Assembly: GCA_020161355.1 (NCBI GenBank)
Contig: JAIUOF010000001.1
Location: 806,001-870,000, forward strand
DNA: 64,000 nucleotides
Source: Bacteroidota bacterium
GTDB taxonomy: Bacteria; Bacteroidota; Bacteroidia; Cytophagales; Spirosomataceae
Direction: 5' to 3'
Below the pieces are notes generated by a model, which saw nothing but the letters and a program-made list of their open reading frames with translations, had not been told where the DNA came from and did not search any database. Made by a program: the position numbers and the translations under genes. This document shows positions 17,532 through 25,703 of the stretch, piece by piece (position 1 is the stretch's first letter; every line of letters starts with the position of its first letter).

Positions 17532-17566
17532 TTTATCTCGAGTTAAACATATTCAAATTTACAAAT

Positions 17567-17580
17567 GAGTATATATACTC
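17567..17580. promoter_or_regulatory. Candidate nitrate-regulon operator before the porin-nrt operon
   Basis: GAGTATATATACTC is a perfect 14-bp palindrome and the most symmetrical copy of the RRGTA-N4-TACTY motif. It lies about 224 bases upstream of the porin start. A partial copy (AAGTATATAT) is at 17635. Confidence 0.65.
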
Positions 17581-17960
17581 AAGAATATTATTAGATAAAA
17601 TAGTTAATTTTCTCAAAAGTTCTTTAGTTTATTTAAGTATATATTCGAAATGTTATATTGTTAAAATTAGTTTTTGCAAAATATCTTAAAAAATGCCTTA
17701 AAAAATTAACTTAAAATTGGTTAAAATTCATTTTTTTTAACTTACTCTCTAGTTTTTATAACCTATTTATGCAAAAAAGTAAATTTTGTTGTTAAAAATT
17801 CTCCTTATTTCATTAGATATGAATCTAAAATTGATTTTTTGTATAGATGAAATTGCTTTTACAACCAATATTTTATGAAGTAAATTATATAAAACAGAAT
17901 AATATTTTGTTTTTTGTGTATTTTTAATTTTTATAAATTTTGAGTATTTGTGTTTAGGGG

Positions 17961-17990
17961 ATAAAAAAACCAGCATAAATATGCTGGTTT
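17961..17990 (-). terminator. Terminator of cobA
   Basis: AAACCAGCAT and ATGCTGGTTT form a perfect 10-bp stem with a 4-base loop. On the minus strand a T run follows. It lies about 32 bases after the cobA stop codon. Confidence 0.85.
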
Positions 17991-18022
17991 TGGTGTAAAA
18001 GCCAATTGTAGATTTTACCTGA

Positions 18023-18778
18023 TTAATTCCTTTCAAAATAAACCTCTGCCAATTCGGCCGTTATAGCATGATTTACCACTTCTCCAATTACTATAACTCC
18101 GGGCATATTTTTTACCAGACGTGATTTCAAAGATTCTATATCTTTAATTTTGCCTAAAATCACATTTTGATCCCGGCGTGTACCATTTTGAATTATTCCA
18201 ACAGGGAGGTCGCCCTTTTTCTGGTTTAAAAACAAATCCATTATTTCGGAAAGATGGCCCAATCCCATTAAAATTACAATGGTGGCATTTGATTTTGAGG
18301 CATGGATCAGGTCTTCAGATACTTTTCCGTTTTGAGTATGGCCGGTTATCACCCAAAAGCTCTCTGCAATGCCTCTTTTTGTTACAGGAATATTTGCCAA
18401 TGCCGGAGCAGCAATACAGCTGGATACTCCCGGTATGATTTCCACTTCGATTTCAAATTGTCTGGCATAATCGGCTTCTTCCATTCCTCTGCCAAATACG
18501 ATCGGATCGCCTCCCTTGAGTCTGACTACATTTTCATATTTAAAAGCATATTCTACCAATAAATGATTTATTTCCTCCTGACTAGGGCAGGGTTGGTTGG
18601 CTCTCTTGCCTACATTTATATATATACATTGATTAGGGGTGTATTTAAATAGCTCATGATTTGCCAGAGCATCATATAAAACAACATCTGCCGACTGCAG
18701 GGCTTTCATTCCTTTTATAGTAAGTAAATCAGGGTCGCCCGGGCCCGCACCAATCAAAGTTATTTTTCCAGTATTCAT
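18023..18778 (-). CDS. cobA: Uroporphyrinogen-III C-methyltransferase (SUMT), nitrate cluster copy
   Basis: The 251-residue enzyme methylates uroporphyrinogen III twice with S-adenosylmethionine to give precorrin-2, the siroheme precursor. Conserved motifs are GAGPGDPDLLTIKG (residues about 9-22), VRLKGGDPIVFGRG, and PVTKRGIAESFWVITGH. The length fits the single-domain enzyme without the CysG dehydrogenase part. It is divergent from nirB, whose siroheme it would supply. A second SUMT gene lies in the sulfate operon at 44285-45073. The candidate regulon operator directly abuts its ATG. Confidence 0.95.
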   Translation of the reverse strand: MNTGKITLIGAGPGDPDLLTIKGMKALQSADVVLYDALANHELFKYTPNQCIYINVGKRANQPCPSQEEINHLLVEYAFKYENVVRLKGGDPIVFGRGMEEADYARQFEIEVEIIPGVSSCIAAPALANIPVTKRGIAESFWVITGHTQNGKVSEDLIHASKSNATIVILMGLGHLSEIMDLFLNQKKGDLPVGIIQNGTRRDQNVILGKIKDIESLKSRLVKNMPGVIVIGEVVNHAITAELAEVYFERN

Positions 18779-18792
18779 GAGTATATATACTT
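18779..18792. promoter_or_regulatory. Candidate nitrate-regulon operator abutting the cobA start
   Basis: GAGTATATATACTT ends exactly at the ATG of cobA on the minus strand. It matches the RRGTA-N4-TACTY motif with one arm mismatch. Its position next to the start codon would fit repression or a very short leader. Confidence 0.6.
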
Positions 18793-18927
18793 AATTAATT
18801 TTGTACTTTTTTGATATAAAACTTAATAAAATTCTTTTGCTTCTATAAAACTTGAGAAATTCTCAGAATTATGATACGATTTTAAATATTGTTTTTGGTT
18901 TTTTCAAACAAATACTTACTTTTGAAC

Positions 18928-18941
18928 AAGTACAAATACTC
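18928..18941. promoter_or_regulatory. Candidate nitrate-regulon operator before nirB
   Basis: AAGTACAAATACTC matches the shared motif, with further ATACTT half-sites on both sides (near 18912 and 18948). It lies 69 bases upstream of the nirB start. Confidence 0.65.
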
Positions 18942-19010
18942 ATTTAATACTTAATATTTGAATAGTTATATTTAATGTTAAGTGAATGAAATTTTAAACC
19001 AAAGAATTTT

Positions 19011-21533
19011 ATGAAGAAGAATCTGATTGTAATCGGGAACGGAATGGTAGGCTATAAGTTTTGTGAAAAACTCATAGCAAAAAGTGGTAATGACCTATAT
19101 AATATCACTGTGTTTGGTGAGGAAATTAGGCCGGCTTATGATAGGGTACATTTGAGTGCCTATATGGGCGAAAAAACTATTGAGGAACTCACCATGGCTC
19201 CACTGGATTGGTATGAAACCCACAATATTTCTCTCAAACTCGCCGACCCAATCACCAATGTGGACCTTGACAGAAAAATGGTTTCTTCTCACTCTGGTTT
19301 AAGTTTGCCGTATGATTTTCTTGTTTTTGCGACTGGATCGGCACCGTTTGTGCCCATGATCCCGGGGGTAGAAAAGGAAGGGGTATTTGTGTACCGTACT
19401 ATTGAGGACCTTGACATGATGAAAGCCTATGCCCCTAAAGCTACCAGGGCTGCAGTGATCGGAGGTGGACTATTGGGATTGGAAGCAGCCAAAGCCCTGC
19501 TCGATCTGGGAATAAGTGATTCAAACGTAATTGAATTTGCCCCAAGGCTTATGCCACGGCAAATCGATCAGGCCGGGTCCGATCTGCTAAAAGGTAAGCT
19601 CCGGGACCTTGGGATAAAGGTTCATTGTAATAAAAATACTCAGGAAATTGTAGGTGACGGGAAAATTGAAGGAATGACTTTTGCCGATGGTGAAAGGCTT
19701 GAAGTAGATATGCTTGTAATATCAGCCGGAATAAAACCCCGTGATGAGGTAGCAAAAATAGCCGGATTAGAGGTGGGTTCAAGAGGTGGGATTTTGGTAA
19801 ACGACCTTTTGCAGACTTCTGACCCTTCTGTTTATGCGATTGGTGAGTGTGCTCTCCATAATACAATGATTTATGGATTGGTGGCCCCGGGCTATGACAT
19901 GGCTGAGATCGTGGCAAATCAATTGGTAGGTGCAGATGCAAAATCTTTCACAGGATTCGACATGTCTACCAAGCTTAAGCTTATTGGGGTGGATGTGGCC
20001 AGTTTTGGGAATCCGTTTTTAGAAGAGCCAGACTGTCAGACCATCATTTATGAAAACAAGACCAAAGGAGTTTATAAAAGAATTAACATAGGCAACGATT
20101 CTAAATTGCTTTTAGGAGGAATCCTGGTAGGAGATGCCAGCCAATACAGTATGTTGCTTCAAACTGTAAACAACAAATTGCCCATACCAGAGGACCCCGA
20201 GGACCTTATTCTTGGGGCCAGGGGAGGTGAAGGCGATGCTGGTGCCGGGGTTATGGCCCTTCCCGATGAAGCCCTGATTTGCTCCTGCGAGGCCATTACG
20301 AAAGGAAAAATTATTTCTGAGATTACAGAAAATAATGCCACAACCATTGATGAAATCAAAAAATCGACGAAAGCTTGCACAGGCTGTGGGGGTTGTACTC
20401 CTATGGTGAAAGACTTAATTCAGGGTGTATTGAAATCTCAGGGTAAAGTAATCCGAAATGTACTGTGCGAGCATTTTGACTATTCCCGACAGGAGTTGCT
20501 GAGTTTGGCCAAACTCAACAATCTTAAAACCTACGACGAAGTTTTGCACAAGCATGGTGTTGGCGATGGCTGCGAGGTATGTAAGCCTGCTGTAGCATCT
20601 ATTTTGGCTAGCTTATGGAATGAAAACGTTTTGGGTACAGGTCGTCTAACAGCTCAGGACTCCAACGACCGGTATTTGGCTAATATTCAGCGTGGAGGCA
20701 CCTATTCAGTGGTGCCAAGGATTCCGGGTGGCGAAATCACCCCTGAAAAACTGATTGTGATCGGAAACGTAGCTCAAAAGTATGGTCTATATACCAAAAT
20801 TACCGGTGGCCAGCGTATTGATATGTTTGGGGCACATGTGTCTGACTTACCAAAAATCTGGGAAGAGCTCATAGCTGCGGGCTTTGAAAGTGGTCATGCA
20901 TATGGAAAGGCCCTGAGGACGGTAAAAAGTTGTGTAGGCACCACCTGGTGCAGGTTCGGGGTGCAGGATGCCGTAAGCTTTGCCATAGAAGTAGAAAACA
21001 GATATAAGGGACTTCGCTCACCCCATAAATTAAAATCAGCGGTTTCTGGATGCATAAGAGAATGTGCTGAAGCTCAGAGTAAAGATTTCGGAATCATAGC
21101 CACCGAAAAAGGCTGGAATCTTTACGTCGGTGGTAATGGCGGCTCAAAACCCCGACACGCTGATTTGATAGCAACTGATTTGAGTTCAGAAGAATGTATC
21201 AGACTTATTGACAGATTCCTGATGTTTTATATCAAAACAGCCGAACCACTTCAAAGAACCGCCACCTGGATTGACAAAATGGAAGGGGGAATAGCCTACT
21301 TGAAATCGGTTATAATTGACGACGTAATTGGGATCAACGAGGAGTTGGAGTTGGAGATGCAGTCGCTGGTAGATAATTACAAATGTGAGTGGAAAGAGGC
21401 GGTAGAAACGCCGGAAATCAGAAAACGGTTTGTTCATTTCGTAAATGCCCCTGAAACCAAAGACCCAACAGTGAAATTTGAAGAAATGAGAAGCCAAATC
21501 AAGGCTGAAGACTGGAACATTGCAAAATTTTAA
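19011..21533 (+). CDS. nirB: NAD(P)H-dependent nitrite reductase, large subunit
   Basis: The 840-residue cytoplasmic enzyme reduces nitrite to ammonium with six electrons. An N-terminal FAD/NAD(P) oxidoreductase (VIGNGMVGYKF, then AAVIGGGLLGLEAA) is followed by a BFD [2Fe-2S] domain (CSCEAITKG near 423, CTGCGGC near 455), then a second BFD-like segment with only part of the cysteines (about 483-535). The siroheme and [4Fe-4S] ligands are in SCVGTTWC (near 640) and SGCIRECAEA (near 680). Length is normal for NirB. nirD follows after 23 bases. A regulon operator lies upstream. Confidence 0.97.
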   Translation: MKKNLIVIGNGMVGYKFCEKLIAKSGNDLYNITVFGEEIRPAYDRVHLSAYMGEKTIEELTMAPLDWYETHNISLKLADPITNVDLDRKMVSSHSGLSLPYDFLVFATGSAPFVPMIPGVEKEGVFVYRTIEDLDMMKAYAPKATRAAVIGGGLLGLEAAKALLDLGISDSNVIEFAPRLMPRQIDQAGSDLLKGKLRDLGIKVHCNKNTQEIVGDGKIEGMTFADGERLEVDMLVISAGIKPRDEVAKIAGLEVGSRGGILVNDLLQTSDPSVYAIGECALHNTMIYGLVAPGYDMAEIVANQLVGADAKSFTGFDMSTKLKLIGVDVASFGNPFLEEPDCQTIIYENKTKGVYKRINIGNDSKLLLGGILVGDASQYSMLLQTVNNKLPIPEDPEDLILGARGGEGDAGAGVMALPDEALICSCEAITKGKIISEITENNATTIDEIKKSTKACTGCGGCTPMVKDLIQGVLKSQGKVIRNVLCEHFDYSRQELLSLAKLNNLKTYDEVLHKHGVGDGCEVCKPAVASILASLWNENVLGTGRLTAQDSNDRYLANIQRGGTYSVVPRIPGGEITPEKLIVIGNVAQKYGLYTKITGGQRIDMFGAHVSDLPKIWEELIAAGFESGHAYGKALRTVKSCVGTTWCRFGVQDAVSFAIEVENRYKGLRSPHKLKSAVSGCIRECAEAQSKDFGIIATEKGWNLYVGGNGGSKPRHADLIATDLSSEECIRLIDRFLMFYIKTAEPLQRTATWIDKMEGGIAYLKSVIIDDVIGINEELELEMQSLVDNYKCEWKEAVETPEIRKRFVHFVNAPETKDPTVKFEEMRSQIKAEDWNIAKF

Positions 21534-21556
21534 ACCTTAGATTACTTTTTGAAATT

Positions 21557-21901
21557 ATGGAAAATATAGAAATAAAAACCCAAAAAATTTATGCCTGCCA
21601 AATTTCAGATGTCCCCGAAAACGGTGGGGCATGTGTATTAATTGATGGAGAACAAATCGCCATATTTAACTTTACCAGCAAAGGTGAATGGTATGCTACA
21701 CAAAACCTCTGTCCTCATAAACAGCAAATGGCTCTTTCAAGAGGTTTGATTGGTTCCACAGGAACCGAGCCTAAAGTCGCATGCCCATTTCATAAAAAGG
21801 CATTTTCTTTAAAAAACGGTGCATGTTTAAGTGGAGAGGATTTTACATTAAAAACGTATCCCGTGGAAGTTGAAAAAGACAAAGTGTTTCTTTATATCTG
21901 A
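21557..21901 (+). CDS. nirD: Nitrite reductase small subunit, Rieske type
   Basis: The 114-residue partner of NirB has a Rieske-type fold. The cluster-ligand positions are complete: CPHKQQMALSRG and then ACPFHKKAFSLKNG give the C-x-H and C-x2-H pairs, whereas the enteric NirD lacks them, so it may bind a real [2Fe-2S] cluster. It is in the nirBD operon 23 bases after nirB. The sensor kinase gene begins 64 bases later behind its own operator. Confidence 0.93.
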   Translation: MENIEIKTQKIYACQISDVPENGGACVLIDGEQIAIFNFTSKGEWYATQNLCPHKQQMALSRGLIGSTGTEPKVACPFHKKAFSLKNGACLSGEDFTLKTYPVEVEKDKVFLYI

Positions 21902-21948
21902 TATTTTTATTTTTCAGGCATAATTATTATAATTTTAAGTTTATTTTT

Positions 21949-21962
21949 GGGTAAAAATACTC
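21949..21962. promoter_or_regulatory. Candidate nitrate-regulon operator before the sensor kinase
   Basis: GGGTAAAAATACTC matches RRGTA-N4-TACTY and ends 3 bases before the ATG of the sensor gene. It would make the two-component system self-regulated. Confidence 0.55.
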
Positions 21963-21965
21963 AAA

Positions 21966-23399
21966 ATGGAAACTATTGATAAAACAGTAGGGCAGCGACT
22001 CACCATGCAATATATTTTTGCATTAAGTGTAGTTGCTATTTTAACTGTTTTGGGACAATTCCTGATTCAATACACTTTAAGTCATTCTCTCAATGATGCA
22101 CATACCATAAATCTGGCAGGCAGACAAAGAATGCTTAGTCAAAAAATGGTAAAAAATACACTGGTTTTAAAAAATTACAAATTAGATAAGAATACCCAGT
22201 TAAAGTATATAGTAGAGATAAAATCTGATTTAGCAGTATGGGAAAAAAATCATTTTCTGCTTAAAAATTTGTCAGACGAAAAAAAATTTGGTAATAATAA
22301 AAAATTTGAAAATTTAATTCATGCACAATATCAAAGCATTCAAAAAGACTATGATATTTTAGTAAATATTCTAAAAAGTGTAAATGAAAACTCCATCCAA
22401 TCAATTAATGATTTGGAATTAATTGCTTCAGGTCAGTCCTTCCTTGAAAAAATGGACAAAATAGTATTTACTTATGACGATTGGTCCACTAAACAAGTTA
22501 TCACCATAAAAAAATTTGAGTGGATATTGATGTTTTTTACCGTGGTTACTTTATTGGTTGAAGCCCTGATGATTTTTAGCCCATTGATTAAATACGTCAA
22601 AGAAGTAATCGGTAAATTGTCAAATTCTGAGAAAAAACAACTTGAGATAAATGACCAATTGAGATTTTCCAACAGAATGTTACTTCAGGCACAGGAAAAA
22701 TTGGAAATTGCTACCAGAGAGAAATATCAAATGCAGCTTGCCGAGGAAGAAGCTAAAACCTCAGCTTTGCTTAAGGGGCAGGAGGAAGAAAGGAAAAGAA
22801 TGTCCCTGGAAATGCATGATGGCGTGGGGCAAATGTTAACCGGTATTAAATTGGTTGCAGGCAAACTTAAATCATTTAAAATTGAAAATGATTTGAAGTA
22901 CAAAAAAACAGTGGAAAATTTGAATATCCTTATCAATGAAGCCATAGACGCAACAAGAACAGTTTCTTTTGATCTCATGCCACCTGTATTGGTCGACTAT
23001 GGCTTGTTAGCGACCTTAAAAATCGTAAAAGAAAATTTAAAAAGGTTGTATGGTTTAAATTTACTAATAGAATCAACTGTAAAAAGTGTAAGATTTAGTA
23101 ACAAACTTGAAATTAATATATATCGAATTATCCAGGAAACGATTAATAATTCGATTAAGCATGGCAAAGCAAAAACACTAATGATAAGATTGGTTGAAAA
23201 TGAAAGCTATGTATTTCTTGAGTTGGAGGATGATGGGGTTGGCTTTAGATTGGATAGTATTTCCGATGAAAAGCAGTCTATTATTCATAATGGTTTGATG
23301 AATATGAAAACAAGAGCCAATTTATTAGGAGGTCAAATTAAAATTAAGTCAGAAATTGGAAAAGGCACAAATATTTTCTTAAAACTGCCAAAGTCATAA
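21966..23399 (+). CDS. NarX-like nitrate sensor histidine kinase
   Basis: The 477-residue membrane kinase has two helices (about 14-36 and 185-205) that enclose a periplasmic four-helix sensor of PilJ/NarX type. Right after the first helix is a NarX-type P-box (INLAGRQRMLSQKM, about 47-60), which in NarX binds nitrate. A coiled coil follows, then a HisKA_3 dimerisation domain with the phospho-accepting histidine in EMHDGVGQML (near 284), and an HATPase_c domain with N-box ETINNSIKHG and G-box DDGVGF. It lies 12 bases upstream of its response regulator. Its place in the nitrate island and the P-box support nitrate or nitrite sensing. Confidence 0.88.
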   Translation: METIDKTVGQRLTMQYIFALSVVAILTVLGQFLIQYTLSHSLNDAHTINLAGRQRMLSQKMVKNTLVLKNYKLDKNTQLKYIVEIKSDLAVWEKNHFLLKNLSDEKKFGNNKKFENLIHAQYQSIQKDYDILVNILKSVNENSIQSINDLELIASGQSFLEKMDKIVFTYDDWSTKQVITIKKFEWILMFFTVVTLLVEALMIFSPLIKYVKEVIGKLSNSEKKQLEINDQLRFSNRMLLQAQEKLEIATREKYQMQLAEEEAKTSALLKGQEEERKRMSLEMHDGVGQMLTGIKLVAGKLKSFKIENDLKYKKTVENLNILINEAIDATRTVSFDLMPPVLVDYGLLATLKIVKENLKRLYGLNLLIESTVKSVRFSNKLEINIYRIIQETINNSIKHGKAKTLMIRLVENESYVFLELEDDGVGFRLDSISDEKQSIIHNGLMNMKTRANLLGGQIKIKSEIGKGTNIFLKLPKS

Positions 23400-23411
23400 A
23401 TCTTTAGAAAA

Positions 23412-24065
23412 ATGGAAAAAGTAAAATTATTGCTGGTCGATGATCACGCTGTTGTCCGAAAAGGTCTCATTGCTTTATTGGAAGATGAAGAGTCAATACA
23501 CATTGCAGGCGATGTAGGGAGTGGCCGGGAGGCTATAGAGGTTGTTCCGGATTTAAAACCCGACCTGGTGATGTTAGATTTAAATATGCCGGAGATGAAT
23601 GGTGTGGAAACTGCCGGAATTCTTTCTCAAAAATTTCCAGAACTTAAAAAACTGGTATTTTCTATGCATAATGACCCTCACTATGTTATGAATAGTATAG
23701 AGAAAGGTGTAGATGGTTACCTATTGAAAGATTGTGAAAAGGAAGAAATTATGGAAGCTATTGCGACCATAAGTAATGGCGGTAAATATTTCCCGAATCA
23801 AATTTCAAGTGTTTTGATAAATGCAATCCAATCAAAAAATCAAAGCCCGGAAAAATCTAAAACCAAAGGTTTGCTTAATCTCCTTTCAAAGAAGGAAAAA
23901 GAAATTTTAAAATTGATATCGGAGGGAAAAAGCAGTCCTGAAATTTCCAAAATACTTGAACTGAGTGTCAGGACAGTATCCAATCATAGAGCTAATATGC
24001 TTAAAAAGACAGCAATGAATAACACCGCTGAACTTATCAGAATGGTGAGTATGGAAGGCTTTTAA
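23412..24065 (+). CDS. NarL/LuxR-family response regulator
   Basis: A 217-residue DNA-binding regulator. The receiver domain has the acidic pair VDDHAVV, the phosphorylation site D56 in LVMLDLNMPEMNG, and the conserved lysine in YLLKDCE. The C-terminal LuxR-type HTH (LSKKEKEILKLISEGKSSPE, then VRTVSNHRANML) is intact. It follows the sensor gene by 12 bases and is followed by moeA. As the only response regulator in the window, it is the best candidate to bind the shared palindromic operators, whose TACYYAW half-sites resemble the NarL heptamer. Confidence 0.92.
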   Translation: MEKVKLLLVDDHAVVRKGLIALLEDEESIHIAGDVGSGREAIEVVPDLKPDLVMLDLNMPEMNGVETAGILSQKFPELKKLVFSMHNDPHYVMNSIEKGVDGYLLKDCEKEEIMEAIATISNGGKYFPNQISSVLINAIQSKNQSPEKSKTKGLLNLLSKKEKEILKLISEGKSSPEISKILELSVRTVSNHRANMLKKTAMNNTAELIRMVSMEGF

Positions 24066-24074
24066 AGCTATTTT

Positions 24075-25277
24075 ATGAAAGAGAAAATGATCAGTCCTGA
24101 GAGAGCCGAACAATTAATGCGTGAGAATCTGTTTTCAAAAAAAATAATTGAAATACCTTTAAAAAAAGCCTCTGGATTGATTCTGGCTCAAGACATTTAT
24201 GCGGACAGACCTTTTCCGCCTTATGATAAGGTTGCAATGGACGGTATTGCAATTAGTTTTGAAGACTGGAATAAAGGACAGATTGATTTTAAAATTGAAG
24301 GAGTGCAATATGCAGGACAAGCTCCAATTGCCCGGAGGTCTGAAAGTAATTGTATTGAAATTATGACAGGAGCCTCTCTGCATTCTGATTTTGACACCGT
24401 GGTGCGGTATGAAGATATTGAAATAAAAGGAGCCGTTGCCAGAATCCTGACCAAAAACATTTTTAAAAATCAGAATATTCAAAAGAAAGGAAAGGATGCT
24501 AAGCAAAATGAAAGGTTGATAAAAAAAGGAACGGTCATTTCGCCCGCAGCTATAGCAGTTTTAGCCTCTGTTGGGGTTTCCAAACCAAAAGTATATGCAC
24601 CTCCCAGAGTTGCGGTAATCGCCACAGGTGATGAAATTGTCGAAATAAATGCTACCCCCAAACAATACCAGATTAGGGCATCAAACACCTGGGCCATTCA
24701 AAATATCCTCTCATCGATACATATTAAATCACAGATAGCCATATTAAATGATGATTTTGATTTATTGAAAGGTGAAGTAAGCCGTTTAATCAGAAATAAT
24801 GATGTGTTAATTTTTTCAGGTGGAGTTTCAATGGGCAAAAAGGATAATTTACCTGAAATATTTTCTCAACTAGGTATAAGTGAAATATTTTATAAAATTT
24901 CTCAGAAACCAGGGAAACCATTTTGGTTTGGAAATAAAGGAAGAAAAATTATTTTTGCTCTTCCTGGTAATCCAACGGCAGCTTTTCTATGTACAGTCAG
25001 ATACGTAAAACCATGGTTAAGTTATAACTTACAAGAAAAGGTTTATGTAGAAAAAAAAGCGTTTCTGGTTGAAGAGTGTAAAATAAAGAGTAATCTTACA
25101 AATCTAATTCAGGTAAAAGTTGAAAATATTGATGGTATTAACCACGCAACGCCAATTTCCGGTAATGGTTCCGGAGATTTTATTAATCTAATAAAAGCCA
25201 ATGCTGTATTGGAGATTCCTCCTGACTTGGAGGGGGCTGACTTCAAAGAAAAACCTTATAGAATCTGGGAATTCTAG
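24075..25277 (+). CDS. moeA: Molybdopterin molybdenumtransferase
   Basis: The 400-residue enzyme inserts molybdenum into adenylated molybdopterin, so it supplies the cofactor of the nitrate reductase. The MoeA N-terminal domain shows FPPYDKVAMDGIAI and the MoaB/Mog-like domain shows VAVIATGDEIV, FSGGVSMGKKDNLP and ALPGNPTAAF. Length is normal. It lies 9 bases after the response regulator, in one operon with the nitrate sensor, which makes cofactor supply part of the nitrate response. No other molybdopterin gene is in the window. Confidence 0.95.
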   Translation: MKEKMISPERAEQLMRENLFSKKIIEIPLKKASGLILAQDIYADRPFPPYDKVAMDGIAISFEDWNKGQIDFKIEGVQYAGQAPIARRSESNCIEIMTGASLHSDFDTVVRYEDIEIKGAVARILTKNIFKNQNIQKKGKDAKQNERLIKKGTVISPAAIAVLASVGVSKPKVYAPPRVAVIATGDEIVEINATPKQYQIRASNTWAIQNILSSIHIKSQIAILNDDFDLLKGEVSRLIRNNDVLIFSGGVSMGKKDNLPEIFSQLGISEIFYKISQKPGKPFWFGNKGRKIIFALPGNPTAAFLCTVRYVKPWLSYNLQEKVYVEKKAFLVEECKIKSNLTNLIQVKVENIDGINHATPISGNGSGDFINLIKANAVLEIPPDLEGADFKEKPYRIWEF

Positions 25278-25354
25278 AATTAACCCCATCATTAAGGTTT
25301 TACGGGAATTTAGGGTAAAAAATATTCAAAAGGCTTGAAATCCGAATTAAATAG

Positions 25355-25586
25355 GGTCTGCTGAAAAAGTCACAAGTAATTTAGCTACAAGTTAATAAAA
25401 CGAAACCACGCTCTGGTGTGGTGAGTTACGATTGAAGAAGTACATGGACTGCCTATGGCTAAGGCTATTTGGAGTATATTTTGTAACAGGGATTTTGATA
25501 TAATAGTTAAAAAAACTCACAGAGGGATCTTTTAAACTCTCCCTATAAATTTATAAATCAAACTATTGCCAGTTTTTCAGCAGACC
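25355..25586. mobile_element. MITE-like element or insertion sequence remnant
   Basis: A 232-bp stretch between moeA and the next gene has 16-base terminal inverted repeats, GGTCTGCTGAAAAAGT and AGTTTTTCAGCAGACC (15 of 16 match). The inside has no open reading frame of transposase length, only a hairpin (ACCACGCTCTGGTGTGGT). Such GGTCTGCTGAAAA termini are typical of transposon ends, so this may be a non-autonomous element moved by a transposase elsewhere. A clear target duplication was not found. The rest of the 25278-25703 gap holds nothing I recognise. Confidence 0.65.
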
Positions 25587-25703
25587 TCAAATAAAAAGAA
25601 TAACTAATTTGTTATCCCTCAAAAGTCATTTTCAGGAATCGAATAAAAATACTTTGGCAAATATTTACACTCTCCCAAATTCGAAAAACCCAACCTCAAT
25701 ATT

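Larger units (their letters stand above)
17344..18022. other. Intergenic region between the porin operon and cobA
   Basis: About 680 bases of AT-rich DNA between the porin start and the cobA stop. It holds the minus-strand promoter region of the porin operon with the shared operator at 17567-17580, a hairpin followed by T at 17494-17531 on the plus strand, a half-site at 17635, and the cobA terminator near 17961-17990. Open frames here are short and AT-rich and show no protein signature. Confidence 0.55.

Noticed and set aside
17767..18036. 89-residue minus-strand frame between porin and cobA
   Set aside because: It has extremely AT-rich codons, overlaps the cobA terminator, and shows no domain.
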